Part shown: piece after piece, positions 25,923 to 34,665 of the stretch
Numbering within the stretch: the first letter of the stretch is position 1
Layout of the letters: each line of letters starts with the position of its first letter
Source of the DNA: Lacrimispora sphenoides
GTDB taxonomy: Bacteria > Bacillota > Clostridia > Lachnospirales > Lachnospiraceae
Length of the DNA stretch: 64,000 bases
Reading direction: 5' to 3'
NCBI RefSeq assembly: GCF_900105215.1
Contig: NZ_FOIP01000001.1
Location: 3,474,501-3,538,500 of the forward strand
Position numbers and translations under genes: made by a program
The notes under the pieces: model-generated
Told to the model about the DNA's origin: nothing
Seen by the model: only the letters and a program-made list of their open reading frames with translations
The model's database searches: none

Positions 25923-28355
25923 TTGGACACAGCATATGCACCTATAACACAGGAGAAAGAAACAGAGAATTATGAATTTTTTAACGGCTTCGGGGCATTT
26001 GCCTGTGAAGGCAGGGAATATGAAATTCTGCTGGAGGGTAATAACCGGCCGCCGGCACCCTGGATTAATGTTGTCTCAAATAAAAACTTTGGATTCCAGA
26101 TATCGGAGTCTGGTGCCGGATTTACCTGGAGTATCAACAGCAGGGAGAATAAGCTGACTCCATGGTCCAATGACCCAGTCAGTGACAGAGCCTCTGAGGC
26201 AATCTATATTCTGGATGAAATATCCGGTGAGGTAATGACTCCCATGTCCTTAGGAAGGTCTGACCGGGGCACTTACCGGGTAAGGCATGGCTTTGGATAC
26301 AGCAGGTTCCTTCATGAGGAAGCTCTTATTAATCAGGAGCTGACTGTTTTTACTCCTTTGGATGAGTCATTAAAGCTATGGAGCCTTACGCTTACCAACC
26401 GCTCGGATAAAGTGAAATATTTAAGCCTGACCTATTATGTGGAATGGGTTTTGGGAACCCAGGGAGAGCAAACCAATCCCTATATACTGACCTCCTATAA
26501 CAATGAGCATGAATGTTTATATTCAAAGAACATTTATACCATGAACTTTCAAAACACCTATTCCTACCTGTTTTCCAGTGAAACCATCATCGGTTATACC
26601 GGGGACAGGAAGGAGTTTCTGGGGCAAAAGGGCAGTGTCCGGGAGCCGCGGGGAGCGGAGGTCAAGCTATCCTGCAATACGGGGGTATGCTATGATCCCT
26701 GCGGAGCTATTCAGGTATCCGTTGCATTACAGCCGCAAGAGAGCAAGACAGTGTTGTTTGGCCTGGGGCAGAGCACCAGCCTTGAAGAGATATACAAAAT
26801 CAGAAATAAGTACAGGGAAACCGCCGCTTCTGAAAAGGAGCTTGAAAGGGTGAGAACCTATTGGGACGGTTTATTAGGGACGGTTAAAGTCAAAACAAAG
26901 GACAGGGCAGTGGACATCCTGGTGAATGGCTGGCTGCTTTATCAGACGGTATCCTGCCGCATTCAGGCAAGAGCAGGCTTTTATCAGTGTGGAGGAGCCT
27001 ATGGATACCGGGACCAGCTGCAGGATACCCTTTCCCTTCTCTTTGCGGATTCCAGTATTTTGCGCAGGCAAATTCTTATTGCCTGCAGCAGGCAGTTTGA
27101 AGAGGGCGATGTCCAGCACTGGTGGCATCCTCCTATGGGGATCGGTGTGAGAACGAGAATCACCGATGATTTGCTGTGGCTGCCTTATTGCACCGCTGCT
27201 TATATCCGAAGTACCGGAGATACTACAATTTTAAAAGAGCAGGTCCCTTATATCAAGGGTCCGTTGCTTAAGGAGGGGGAGCACGATATGATGTTTACCC
27301 CGGATATATCCCAAAGCTTTGAAAGTGTTTATGAACATTGCAAAAAAGCCATCGGCCGGACAAACTTCGGAGAGCATGGACTTCCTCTCATGGGGGGCGG
27401 CGACTGGAATGACGGTATGAATGAGGTAGGAATAGAGGGAAAGGGAGAGAGTGTCTGGCTGGCATGGTTTTTCTATACGGTGCTGGGGGATTTCATTCCT
27501 TTGTGCAGTCAGGAGAATGATGAGGCTTACGGCCGGGAACTGGAGCAGAAACGGGAAGGCCTGCTTCAAAGCATCGAAGAACACACCTGGGATGGGGAGT
27601 GGTATCTTCGTGCCTTTTACGACGACGGCTCGAAGCTGGGATCCAAGGAAAATGATGAGTGCCGGATCGATTCCATCAGTCAGTCCTGGAGCGTGATATC
27701 AAAGGGAGCAAAAGAGGATCGGGCAAAAACGGCAATGCAGTCGGCATGGCGTTATCTCCTAAGAGAGGAAGAGGCTATTTCCCTGCTTTTGACGCCGCCC
27801 TTTAATAAAACAAGCAAAAACCCAGGTTATATCAAAAATTACATCCCAGGTATGCGGGAAAACGGAGGCCAGTATACCCATGCGGCGGTTTGGCTGGCGA
27901 TTGCCACGTCAATGCTCCGTGACTATCACATGGCACAAACTCTGTTCACCATACTTAATCCGATTCACGTGACGCAAACCAGGAAGGATGTGCTCAGGTA
28001 CGAGAAGGAGCCTTATGTCATGACGGCGGATATCTCCTTAAGCCCTCCTTATACCGGAAGAGGCGGATGGAGCTGGTATACCGGATCCGCAGGCTGGATG
28101 TACCAGGGATTATTAAGCTGGTTTCTTGGCATTCGGAAAGAGGTAAATGAACTGGTCATTGATCCGGCCACGCCGGCAAGCTTCGGCGATTTTTCCATTG
28201 AGTATAAGTATGGCAGGTCTATCTATGAAATCAGAGTCGAAAGCAGAAGCAAGGGAACGCTGACAACGGAAGCAATCACTGTAGATGACAAGCTCATAAA
28301 AGGGAATAGGGTTTTGCTTGTGGATGACGGAGAAAAGCATCTGGTTATCGTATAG
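25923..28355 (+). CDS. Cyclic beta-1,2-glucan synthase, C-terminal GH94 polypeptide
   Basis: An 810-residue protein equal to the last part of NdvB-type synthases: second beta-sandwich (NGFGAFACEGREYEI, SRENKLTPWSNDPVSD, EWVLG) and the GH94 helical barrel with the catalytic DWND motif (GGGDWNDGMN, Asp494/Asp497), GAYGYRDQLQDTLSL and the phosphate/sugar loops HWWHPP and ARGGWSWYTGSAGWMY-like segments. In intact synthases this domain trims the linear glucan by phosphorolysis and so sets chain length before cyclisation. The start is TTG at 25923 behind AAGGAGGA (25909-25916), 19 bases after the upstream stop. The frame differs from that of the upstream gene and has its own TAA just before the ribosome site, so this is a separate translation unit, not simple read-through. 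It has no signal peptide. It could alternatively act alone as a beta-1,2-oligoglucan phosphorylase. Confidence 0.88.
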   Translation: MDTAYAPITQEKETENYEFFNGFGAFACEGREYEILLEGNNRPPAPWINVVSNKNFGFQISESGAGFTWSINSRENKLTPWSNDPVSDRASEAIYILDEISGEVMTPMSLGRSDRGTYRVRHGFGYSRFLHEEALINQELTVFTPLDESLKLWSLTLTNRSDKVKYLSLTYYVEWVLGTQGEQTNPYILTSYNNEHECLYSKNIYTMNFQNTYSYLFSSETIIGYTGDRKEFLGQKGSVREPRGAEVKLSCNTGVCYDPCGAIQVSVALQPQESKTVLFGLGQSTSLEEIYKIRNKYRETAASEKELERVRTYWDGLLGTVKVKTKDRAVDILVNGWLLYQTVSCRIQARAGFYQCGGAYGYRDQLQDTLSLLFADSSILRRQILIACSRQFEEGDVQHWWHPPMGIGVRTRITDDLLWLPYCTAAYIRSTGDTTILKEQVPYIKGPLLKEGEHDMMFTPDISQSFESVYEHCKKAIGRTNFGEHGLPLMGGGDWNDGMNEVGIEGKGESVWLAWFFYTVLGDFIPLCSQENDEAYGRELEQKREGLLQSIEEHTWDGEWYLRAFYDDGSKLGSKENDECRIDSISQSWSVISKGAKEDRAKTAMQSAWRYLLREEEAISLLLTPPFNKTSKNPGYIKNYIPGMRENGGQYTHAAVWLAIATSMLRDYHMAQTLFTILNPIHVTQTRKDVLRYEKEPYVMTADISLSPPYTGRGGWSWYTGSAGWMYQGLLSWFLGIRKEVNELVIDPATPASFGDFSIEYKYGRSIYEIRVESRSKGTLTTEAITVDDKLIKGNRVLLVDDGEKHLVIV

Positions 28356-28426
28356 TACCTTGTTTTGCTGTTCCTGGGAGACAGATTCCCAAAGCAACAG
28401 GAATGGGAAATCGGAAAGGAGGTAAC

Positions 28427-29350
28427 ATGAAGACTGACAGACGATTGAATCATGCATATAAAAATGCTGATGTTGTGTATTTTGATGATAATTCAAAATA
28501 TATATTTTTTAGTGATATCCACAGAGGGGATGACAGCATCTCAGATGAATTTACCAGAAATCAGAATGTTTTTTTGCATGCATTAAATTACTATTATAAA
28601 GAAGGATATGAATATATAGAAGTTGGAGATGGAGATGAGCTTTGGGAATACAAGAATTTTAGTGTTATCCGTTTAGCCCACAGCGATGTTTTTACAGTAA
28701 TCAAAAAGTTTTATGATGAAGGCCGCTTTATCATGTTATATGGGAATCATAATATTTATTTAAAGTCAAAGCTATTTATCAGAGAAAATTATTATCAATA
28801 TTATGATGAATACAATCAAATGCGAGTGGACTTATACAGGGGACTGAAGCCGAAGGAGGCAATCATTCTTAAACACAAGAAAACCAAACAGAAGATTTTT
28901 GTGCTTCATGGGCATCAGGGTGACATTATGAATGATCAGCTATGGCTTTTTTCCATGTTATTACTTCGATACTTTTGGAGGTATCTGCATATCGTTGGAT
29001 TCGGCAATCCAACCAGCCCGGCCCGTAATTTATTTAAAAGACATAAAGTTGAGAAGGTTTATGACAGATGGATAGAAAAAAATAAAATGATGCTGATCTG
29101 TGGACATACTCACAGACCAAAGTTTCCGAAAGAAGATGACCTTCCATACTTTAATACTGGCTGCTGCACACGTACCCGTGGGATTAATGGGATTGAGATT
29201 ATAAATGGCATGATACAAATGGTTGACTGGAGAATTGCTGCCAATGAAAAAGGAGAATTGCGTGTTCACAGGACAGTAGTTAGAGGACCGGTAGCCCTTG
29301 AAAAATATGATTATAAAAATAATCCTTTTTCAACTCATTATAATAACTAA
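28427..29350 (+). CDS. Calcineurin-like metallophosphoesterase
   Basis: A 307-residue metallophosphoesterase. Metal ligands appear in order: SDIHRGDD (DxH), EVGDGDELWE (GDxxE-like), YGNHN (GNH), HGHQGD and CGHTHRP (GHxH). The overall layout, with GDGDELW and the late FNTGCC segment, resembles the UDP-2,3-diacylglucosamine hydrolase/LpxH-like group that in Gram-positives has no lipid A substrate. ATG 28427 has AAAGGAGG four bases upstream; an earlier in-frame ATG (28403) is less likely. It is close behind the glucan synthase genes and may be part of the same transcription unit, hydrolysing a nucleotide-sugar or phospholipid-linked product; that is a guess from position. Confidence 0.85.
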   Translation: MKTDRRLNHAYKNADVVYFDDNSKYIFFSDIHRGDDSISDEFTRNQNVFLHALNYYYKEGYEYIEVGDGDELWEYKNFSVIRLAHSDVFTVIKKFYDEGRFIMLYGNHNIYLKSKLFIRENYYQYYDEYNQMRVDLYRGLKPKEAIILKHKKTKQKIFVLHGHQGDIMNDQLWLFSMLLLRYFWRYLHIVGFGNPTSPARNLFKRHKVEKVYDRWIEKNKMMLICGHTHRPKFPKEDDLPYFNTGCCTRTRGINGIEIINGMIQMVDWRIAANEKGELRVHRTVVRGPVALEKYDYKNNPFSTHYNN

Positions 29351-29360
29351 AATGGAGTTG

Positions 29361-29419
29361 AACCCCTAAACTGTCGTAAAGGCCGGAACACTTGCTTTGA
29401 TTACCGTTCAGGGGTTTTT
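29361..29419 (+). terminator. Probable terminator after the metallophosphoesterase
   Basis: AACCCCTAAAC pairs with GTTCAGGGGTT (11 bp, one G-T pair) across a 34-base loop, with TTTTTCC after it. It would end the glucan synthase region. Confidence 0.6.
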
Positions 29420-29437
29420 CCAGAACTAAAGAATCTC

Positions 29438-29468
29438 TTGACATTAATGATAACTCTAATGTTATATT
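29438..29468 (+). promoter_or_regulatory. MerR-type promoter with 19-bp spacer
   Basis: TTGACA (29438-29443) and TATATT (29463-29468) are 19 bases apart, and the spacer holds the dyad ACATTA-N10-TAATGT (29441-29462). This is the layout of MerR-family activated promoters. No merR gene is adjacent; the downstream gene is a decayed SDR. Confidence 0.6.
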
Positions 29469-29508
29469 GTCTTTATCATCAATATGTTGTTATAAAAAGG
29501 AGGATATC

Positions 29509-29782
29509 ATGAATAGAGGAATTGTTGTTACCGGTGGCTCACATGGGATAGGAAAACAGATATGCCTGGACTTTATTGAGGCGGGCGATCAAGTGTGCTT
29601 TCTTGATATAGATGAAAAGAGATCTGCTGAATTTGCAGAAGAAAATCCAAATCTGTTTTACTTTGGTGTTGTTTTTATGTGAACAAGATTTTATTACAGG
29701 GGAGACCATCACCGTGGATGGGGGAATGAATAAACGGATGATTTATCATGGAGATTGGAACTGGCATTATAACGCTGACTGA
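29509..29782 (+). pseudogene. Relic of a short-chain dehydrogenase/reductase
   Basis: The N-terminus is a clear SDR Rossmann start (GIVVTGGSHGIGKQICLDF, then FLDIDEKR) behind AAAAAGGAGG, but after 57 residues it runs into a stop at 29682. In the +1 frame from 29678 the typical SDR C-terminus follows at once (FITGETITVDGGMNKRMIY, to TGA 29782). About 160-170 residues containing the catalytic Ser-Tyr-Lys are missing, so an internal deletion destroyed the gene. The promoter and ribosome site are still intact. Confidence 0.85.
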
Positions 29783-29827
29783 GAGAAAGGATCTTTACAA
29801 ACGAAAGTACTTATACTGAAATTTAAT

Positions 29828-29863
29828 GAAAACCGCAATCCTTTAAAAAGGACTGCGGTTTTC
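29828..29863. terminator. Bidirectional terminator downstream of the SDR relic
   Basis: GAAAACCGCAATCC / GGACTGCGGTTTTC is a 14-bp stem with one mismatch and an eight-base loop, T-rich on the plus strand (TTTTCATTT) and A/T-rich on the other. It separates the SDR relic from the convergent small gene at 29879. Confidence 0.8.
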
Positions 29864-29878
29864 ATTTGCAGACTAAAG

Positions 29879-30118
29879 TTACTTCCAATCAGAAAGCCAT
29901 GACTTGTCATTTGCAATTGCATTTACGATCTCTTCCCCTGATTTGAAATTATCAAAGGTGCCTCTGTTAATTTCACTAATGGCTTTGCCCAGCAAGTTTT
30001 CATAGTACGCTTCCGGTGTTATTTCGGTTGTGGTCTGGTGGAAATGCTGCTGGGATTCAGACGAGGCTATTCGTGCATATTCGTCTTTTACTTGGGATAT
30101 GAGCTTATCACGGTTCAT
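29879..30118 (-). CDS. Small hypothetical protein (79 residues)
   Basis: A hydrophilic 79-residue protein without a family I recognise. It starts at ATG 30118 behind AAAGGAG and ends before a terminator. It is rich in charged residues and Gln (SESQQHFHQTTTEITPEAYYENLLGKAISEI is split by two helices) with Trp twice near the C-terminus. No signal peptide or membrane segment. A second small gene lies 30 bases upstream on the same strand, so the two form a bicistronic unit. Confidence 0.65.
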   Translation of the reverse strand: MNRDKLISQVKDEYARIASSESQQHFHQTTTEITPEAYYENLLGKAISEINRGTFDNFKSGEEIVNAIANDKSWLSDWK

Positions 30119-30147
30119 ACAATTTACTCCTTTGCATAAAAAATTAA

Positions 30148-30297
30148 TTATTTATCATTACCGGGTTTGTGACGGCTGCCGGACTGCTTCTTAGTATTTC
30201 GGCTTTCTCCATCTAATGCGCTCTCAGCCATGGTAGGGCCACCATTGGCTTTTTTCTTACGGATTGATTTTGGGTCAAGTTGTGAATCTTTTGCCAT
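30148..30297 (-). CDS. Very small basic hypothetical protein (49 residues)
   Basis: An open frame of 49 codons from ATG 30297 to TAA 30148, preceded by AAGGAG at suitable spacing. The product is basic, Lys/Arg/Ser/Gly-rich and lacks hydrophobic segments (MAKDSQLDPKSIRKKKANGG at the start, KQSGSRHKPGNDK at the end), probably disordered. It resembles small spore- or nucleic-acid-associated proteins of Clostridia in composition only. The good ribosome site and conserved-looking direction with the next gene are the reasons for calling it. Confidence 0.6.
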   Translation of the reverse strand: MAKDSQLDPKSIRKKKANGGPTMAESALDGESRNTKKQSGSRHKPGNDK

Positions 30298-30643
30298 AAT
30301 TATTCTCCTTAATATTAATAAGGTTATTATCTACAGGTAAAAGGATATTATTCGCTTTCGGATTTTGTATTCGGACTTGATTCTTACTGATACAGCCAGG
30401 ACTGGAGCAGCGCCTCATTGATGCATAGCAGCGTTTGTTCCAGTAGCAGGAAAGTGTGTTGGGTGAACTATTGTTTGGAGTATATAAAAACTCTATTAAA
30501 AGCGTTTAATATTTAACAAATTATACAATATGAACAATATGTTTTCTTTATGTTAATAATATTTTCATCATAATTCGTTTGTGTTATCCTCGGTTTGTGG
30601 CAAAAACAACCAAAGGAAGTGTTGGAAGGGAAGGGGATTCATA
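30298..30643 (+). other. Intergenic region upstream of malic enzyme
   Basis: 346 bases without a gene. It contains an imperfect inverted repeat (CTGGAGCAGCGC / GCGTTTGTTCCAG, about 30395-30438) and a very A/T-rich stretch (30480-30590) where the promoter of the malic enzyme operon should lie. I could not pick a convincing -35/-10 pair. Confidence 0.4.
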
Positions 30644-31816
30644 ATGAATTATTTTGAAGAGAGCTTAAAATTGCATGAACGCCATGCAGGAAAAATCGAA
30701 ATCAGATCTAAGGTTCCTGTAGTTACCAGAGAGGACTTAAGCCTTGCTTATACCCCTGGAGTAGCGGAGCCATGCCGGAAAATTCATGCCAATGAGGAAG
30801 ATGTATATAAGTATACCTCGAAAGGAAATCTGGTCGCAGTCGTAACTGACGGAACCGCAGTGCTTGGGCTTGGAGACATCGGACCAAAAGCAGGTCTTCC
30901 GGTTATGGAAGGAAAGGCGATTTTATTTAAAGAATTTGCGGATGTCAATGCGATTCCGATTTGCCTGGATACCAAAGATACGGATGAAATTGTAACAGCA
31001 GTTAAATGGATTGCACCGGGATTTGGAGGCATCAATCTGGAGGATATTTCAGCACCAAGGTGCTTTGAGGTAGAAGAACGGTTAAAAAAAGAGCTTGATA
31101 TTCCCGTGTTCCACGATGATCAGCACGGAACCGCTATTGTGGTGCTGGCAGGAATTATCAATGCGTTAAAGGTAGTGGGCAAAGATATTAGAGAAATTAA
31201 AGTTGTGGTAAACGGTGCAGGAGCAGCGGGTACCGCCATTGCTAAGCTACTGCTTGCCTGCGGCGTTTCAAAACTGATTGTCTGTGATAAAGTAGGCATT
31301 CTTTATCAGGGAATAGAAGGTGTTGACTATGCCAAGCAGGCGCTGGCGAAAATAACAAATCCGGATCAGTTAAAAGGAGATTTAAGCGATGCATTAAAGG
31401 GTGCAGATGTGTTTATCGGAGTTTCTGCTCCTGACATTGTAAGCAGGGAAATGGTAAGCTCCATGAACCAGGATGCCATCCTCTTTGCCATGGCAAATCC
31501 CACTCCTGAAATTATGCCGGAGAAGGCAAGAGAAGCAGGCGCCAGAGTCATTGGAACCGGCCGTTCGGATTTCCCAAATCAGGTAAACAATGTTCTTGCT
31601 TTTCCGGGAATCTTCAAAGGCGCATTGGAGGTAAGGGCCAGGGAAATCAATGAGGAAATGAAGCTTGCGGCAGCCTATGCCATTGCTTCCATGGTTTCCG
31701 ATGAGGAGTTAAATGAGGAATGCGTCATTCCGAATGCATTGGATAAAAAGGTTTCTGAAAACGTGGCGGAAGCAGTAAAAAAGGCGGCAAGAGAGAGCGG
31801 TGCAGCCAGAATATAA
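30644..31816 (+). CDS. Malic enzyme (NAD(P)-dependent, oxaloacetate-decarboxylating)
   Basis: A 390-residue malic enzyme of the short bacterial class that converts L-malate to pyruvate and CO2 with reduction of NAD(P). Markers: YTPGVAEPC near the N-terminus, the catalytic Lys region LPVMEGKAILFKEF, the divalent-metal site in FHDDQHGTAIV and the Rossmann segment VVNGAGAAGTAIAKLLL. The following ADVFIGVSAP and FAMANPTPEI segments are also typical. ATG 30644 follows AGGGGATTCATA; an earlier in-frame ATG (30581) has no ribosome site. It heads an apparent operon with a KdgT-family permease and is followed by a CitA/DcuS-like two-component system, which suggests organic acid use. Confidence 0.93.
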   Translation: MNYFEESLKLHERHAGKIEIRSKVPVVTREDLSLAYTPGVAEPCRKIHANEEDVYKYTSKGNLVAVVTDGTAVLGLGDIGPKAGLPVMEGKAILFKEFADVNAIPICLDTKDTDEIVTAVKWIAPGFGGINLEDISAPRCFEVEERLKKELDIPVFHDDQHGTAIVVLAGIINALKVVGKDIREIKVVVNGAGAAGTAIAKLLLACGVSKLIVCDKVGILYQGIEGVDYAKQALAKITNPDQLKGDLSDALKGADVFIGVSAPDIVSREMVSSMNQDAILFAMANPTPEIMPEKAREAGARVIGTGRSDFPNQVNNVLAFPGIFKGALEVRAREINEEMKLAAAYAIASMVSDEELNEECVIPNALDKKVSENVAEAVKKAARESGAARI

Positions 31817-31890
31817 CAGAAGGATTCAAATTACCTGCAGCAGTCACAAAGCAGATAAGAATAGGCTTTATAAAATAGGAGGATTGAAAT

Positions 31891-32874
31891 ATGCAGATTC
31901 CAATCAAAAAAACACTGGATAAAATTCCGGGAGGAATGATGGTGGTTCCCTTGTTTTTAGGGGTTCTGGTCAACACCTTTTTCCCTCAGTTTTTGGAAAT
32001 GGGAGGCTTTACCACCGCCTTATTCAGTAAAACTGCGTCCACGCCGATTTTAGCATGTTTTATGTTTCTGATCGGTTCACAGATTCATTTTAAACTGGCT
32101 CCAAAGGCAATAAAAAAGGGGGCTTTATTGATCACAGGTAAATTTATCGTAGGAGCGGGACTTGGTATTTTCGTCGGAAAGGTCTTTGGCTCTGCCGGTG
32201 TGCTTGGACTTTCCCCGTTAGCCATTCTTGCGGGATTAACCAACTGCAACGGAGGCCTTTATGCTTCACTTGCCTCACAGTATGGGGATGAGACTGATGT
32301 GGGAGCGTATGCTCTGCTGTCAATTAAGGATGGTCCGTTCTTTACCCTGGTGGCACTTGGAGCTTCTGGTCTGGCACAGGTTCCTTTTAAAGCATTGCTG
32401 GCAGTGATGATCCCCATTGTCATCGGAATGATCTTGGGAAATCTGGATTCCGATATGAGAGCTTTCTTAGGCAGCAGTAAATTACTGTTGATTCCGTTCT
32501 TTTCCTTCCCTCTGGGAGCTGGAATGAACCTGGAAACAATCGTAAAAGCAGGAGGTCCTGGTATTTTGCTTGGGATTGTGGCATCATTTACCGGTATAGG
32601 GGCATACATACTCCTTAAGCTGTTTAAAGAAGAACCCATCATCGGCCTGGCGACCGGTTCTACGGCAGGGAATGCGGTGGCAACGCCTGAGGCGGTTGCA
32701 GCAGCCGACCCGACTCTTGCCGTAGTTGCAGCCGCAGCAACTGCACAAGTAGCCGCAGCCTGCGTGGTATCGGCAATCATCTGTCCGTTTATTGTTTCCT
32801 TTGTATTTAAAAAGCTTAGACAGAATCAGTCGAATGCGGTTAAACATAATGACAGGGCTGAGGCGGCTGGATAA
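31891..32874 (+). CDS. KdgT family permease (2-keto-3-deoxygluconate permease-like)
   Basis: A 327-residue membrane protein with about ten helices that matches the KdgT family (IPGGMMVVPLFLGVLVNTFFP at the start, TNCNGGLYASLASQYGDETDVGAY in the middle, FFSFPLGAGMNL later). KdgT imports 2-keto-3-deoxygluconate with protons. Here there are no KDG kinase or aldolase genes; instead malic enzyme lies 74 bases upstream and a dicarboxylate/citrate-type two-component system downstream. It may therefore import malate or another hydroxy or keto acid. AATAGGAGG supports the start. A terminator follows. Confidence 0.85.
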   Translation: MQIPIKKTLDKIPGGMMVVPLFLGVLVNTFFPQFLEMGGFTTALFSKTASTPILACFMFLIGSQIHFKLAPKAIKKGALLITGKFIVGAGLGIFVGKVFGSAGVLGLSPLAILAGLTNCNGGLYASLASQYGDETDVGAYALLSIKDGPFFTLVALGASGLAQVPFKALLAVMIPIVIGMILGNLDSDMRAFLGSSKLLLIPFFSFPLGAGMNLETIVKAGGPGILLGIVASFTGIGAYILLKLFKEEPIIGLATGSTAGNAVATPEAVAAADPTLAVVAAAATAQVAAACVVSAIICPFIVSFVFKKLRQNQSNAVKHNDRAEAAG

Positions 32875-32904
32875 AAACGGTTTAAGAAACCAATAGCGAA
32901 TACG

Positions 32905-32964
32905 ATGCTCCCACGGAGGCAGACTAGAAAATAACATGTTTGCGCCCCGTGGGAGTATTCTTTT
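32905..32964 (+). terminator. Terminator after the KdgT-like permease
   Basis: ATGCTCCCACGG pairs with CCGTGGGAGTAT (12 bp with a G-T pair) and the 3' arm is followed by TCTTTT. It separates malic enzyme/permease from the two-component genes. Confidence 0.75.
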
Positions 32965-33036
32965 GCGTAAGAGAAAGGACATTGTGATCCGCCGGATTAT
33001 TTGGTAAAATAGAGGGAGAAAGGACAACTGTGCGCT

Positions 33037-34665
33037 ATGGAAAGAAAAAAACCAATGAAGCTGCAGACCATGCTGAGTTTATTCGTCATTGCAGTTGTTT
33101 TTGTTTCAATTGCCATCATTATTTCTTTTGTTGCTTCATGGATGACCAGGAGTATCGAAAAGGAAGCGAAGACCAATGTCATGAACGTGGCGGAGCTTGT
33201 TGCACATTCCAGCGAGGTGATCGGTGCGCTGGGAAAAAAGGATACTCTGGTAATTGCTTCTTATGTTGACATGCAGCTTAAGAATCTGGAGCTGGTGGAT
33301 TATATTACAGTGGCGGATAACCAGGGAATCCGTTATTCCCATCCCAATCCTCAAATGATCGGAAAAGCGTTTGAGGGCGGAGATGAGTACCGTGTGGTGC
33401 GCCTGGGAGAGACTTATGTATCCGAAGCAACCGGAACTATGGGGAAATCCCTGCGTGCCTTTGCACCGATTTATGATGAGCACCATCAAGAGATCGGTTT
33501 TGTCTCTGTCGGTACGCTGATTGCGCGGATCGAAAAGGCGAAGCACGTGGCTGTTTTCTATATCATGTTAATCGGTTTTGGAGGGCTGTCGGCAGGAAGC
33601 GTGGGAGCCTTTCTTCTGGCGAAACATATCAAAAAGATGCTGCTGGGATTAGAGCCCGATGAGATCGCAAAGCTTTATCATGAGAAGATGGGAATACTGG
33701 ATGCCATTCATGAAGGTCTGGTAGCCATTGACCAGGAAGGCCGGATCACATTGATGAACGATTCGGCGTTACAGATTCTTGGATTTAATAAAGATGAAAT
33801 GAAGGATCAGGTAATTGGACGCGGTATTGAAGAGATAATCCCCAATACCCGTATGACAAATATATTAAGCACGAAACAGGCAGAATTTGATGATGAACAA
33901 AGGCTTCATGATACTTTGATTGTCACCAACCGGATTCCTATCATGAATCGGGGACAGGTGATCGGGGTCATAGCCAGCTTCCGGGACAAAACAGAGATAA
34001 CCAAACTGGCGGAGGAGCTGACCGGAGTAAAAAAACTGGCCTGGTCTTTACGGGCACAGAATCATGAATTTATGAATAAGCTTCATACCATTGCCGGTCT
34101 CATACAGCTTGAGGAGTATGAAGAAGCCCTGCAGTTTATATCCGATGTTGCCAGGATAAGAACGGAAATGAGCCACATTCTCACGGATCATATCAAGGAT
34201 TCAGCCGTGTCCGCTCTTCTTTTGTCCAAGTATAATAAAGCGGAGGAATGCAGAATTAAGTTAACCATAGATGAAAGCTCCAGACTGAACAAACTGCCCT
34301 GTGGCATGAATTCCCAGGATCTGGGTTCGGTCATCGGAAATCTGATCGAAAATTCACTGGATGAAGTGAAAAATGACGGGACTGGCAGGATCGATATCAA
34401 AATTGCTGAGGAGAAGCAGTTTCTTACGGTCCGGATCAAGGATAATGGAAAAGGAATCCCTCCAGAGCTTCACGAAAAGATATTTGAACAGGGCTTTTCT
34501 ACCAAAGAGGGGCAGCGTGGATGCGGATTGTTCATTGTGAAAAAGATCATTGAGGAATACGGGGGATCAATTCACTTAACATCAGAAGAAGGAGCACAAT
34601 GGGATATTACAATTCCTATGGAAAGGAGGGAAGAATTTGATTGGAGTCATGATTGTGGAAGATGA
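33037..34665 (+). CDS. Sensor histidine kinase, CitA/DcuS type
   Basis: A 542-residue sensor kinase. Two membrane helices (about 12-35 and 175-197) bracket an extracellular PAS/Cache domain with the ligand-pocket landmark RYSHPNPQMIGKAF, as in CitA and DcuS. A cytoplasmic PAS domain (about 220-330) follows. The phospho-acceptor is His343 in NHEFMNKLHTIAGLIQL, the signature of this kinase class, and the ATP-binding domain shows NLIENSLDE, DNGKGIPP and GCGLFIVKKI. Ligands of the family are citrate, malate, fumarate or succinate. It should phosphorylate the overlapping response regulator. The neighbourhood of malic enzyme suggests malate as the signal. Confidence 0.93.
   Translation: MERKKPMKLQTMLSLFVIAVVFVSIAIIISFVASWMTRSIEKEAKTNVMNVAELVAHSSEVIGALGKKDTLVIASYVDMQLKNLELVDYITVADNQGIRYSHPNPQMIGKAFEGGDEYRVVRLGETYVSEATGTMGKSLRAFAPIYDEHHQEIGFVSVGTLIARIEKAKHVAVFYIMLIGFGGLSAGSVGAFLLAKHIKKMLLGLEPDEIAKLYHEKMGILDAIHEGLVAIDQEGRITLMNDSALQILGFNKDEMKDQVIGRGIEEIIPNTRMTNILSTKQAEFDDEQRLHDTLIVTNRIPIMNRGQVIGVIASFRDKTEITKLAEELTGVKKLAWSLRAQNHEFMNKLHTIAGLIQLEEYEEALQFISDVARIRTEMSHILTDHIKDSAVSALLLSKYNKAEECRIKLTIDESSRLNKLPCGMNSQDLGSVIGNLIENSLDEVKNDGTGRIDIKIAEEKQFLTVRIKDNGKGIPPELHEKIFEQGFSTKEGQRGCGLFIVKKIIEEYGGSIHLTSEEGAQWDITIPMERREEFDWSHDCGR

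Noticed and set aside
25895..25925. Glucan synthase split as a simple frameshift or read-through error
   Set aside because: Both frames have stop codons (TAG 25901-25903; TAA 25908-25910) and a strong ribosome site follows, so one base change would not join the frames. An error is not excluded but is less likely.
32259..32780. Antisense frame of 173 codons, Ala/Thr-rich
   Set aside because: Shadow of the KdgT-like permease, whose codons give Ala/Thr-rich reverse frames; no ribosome site.
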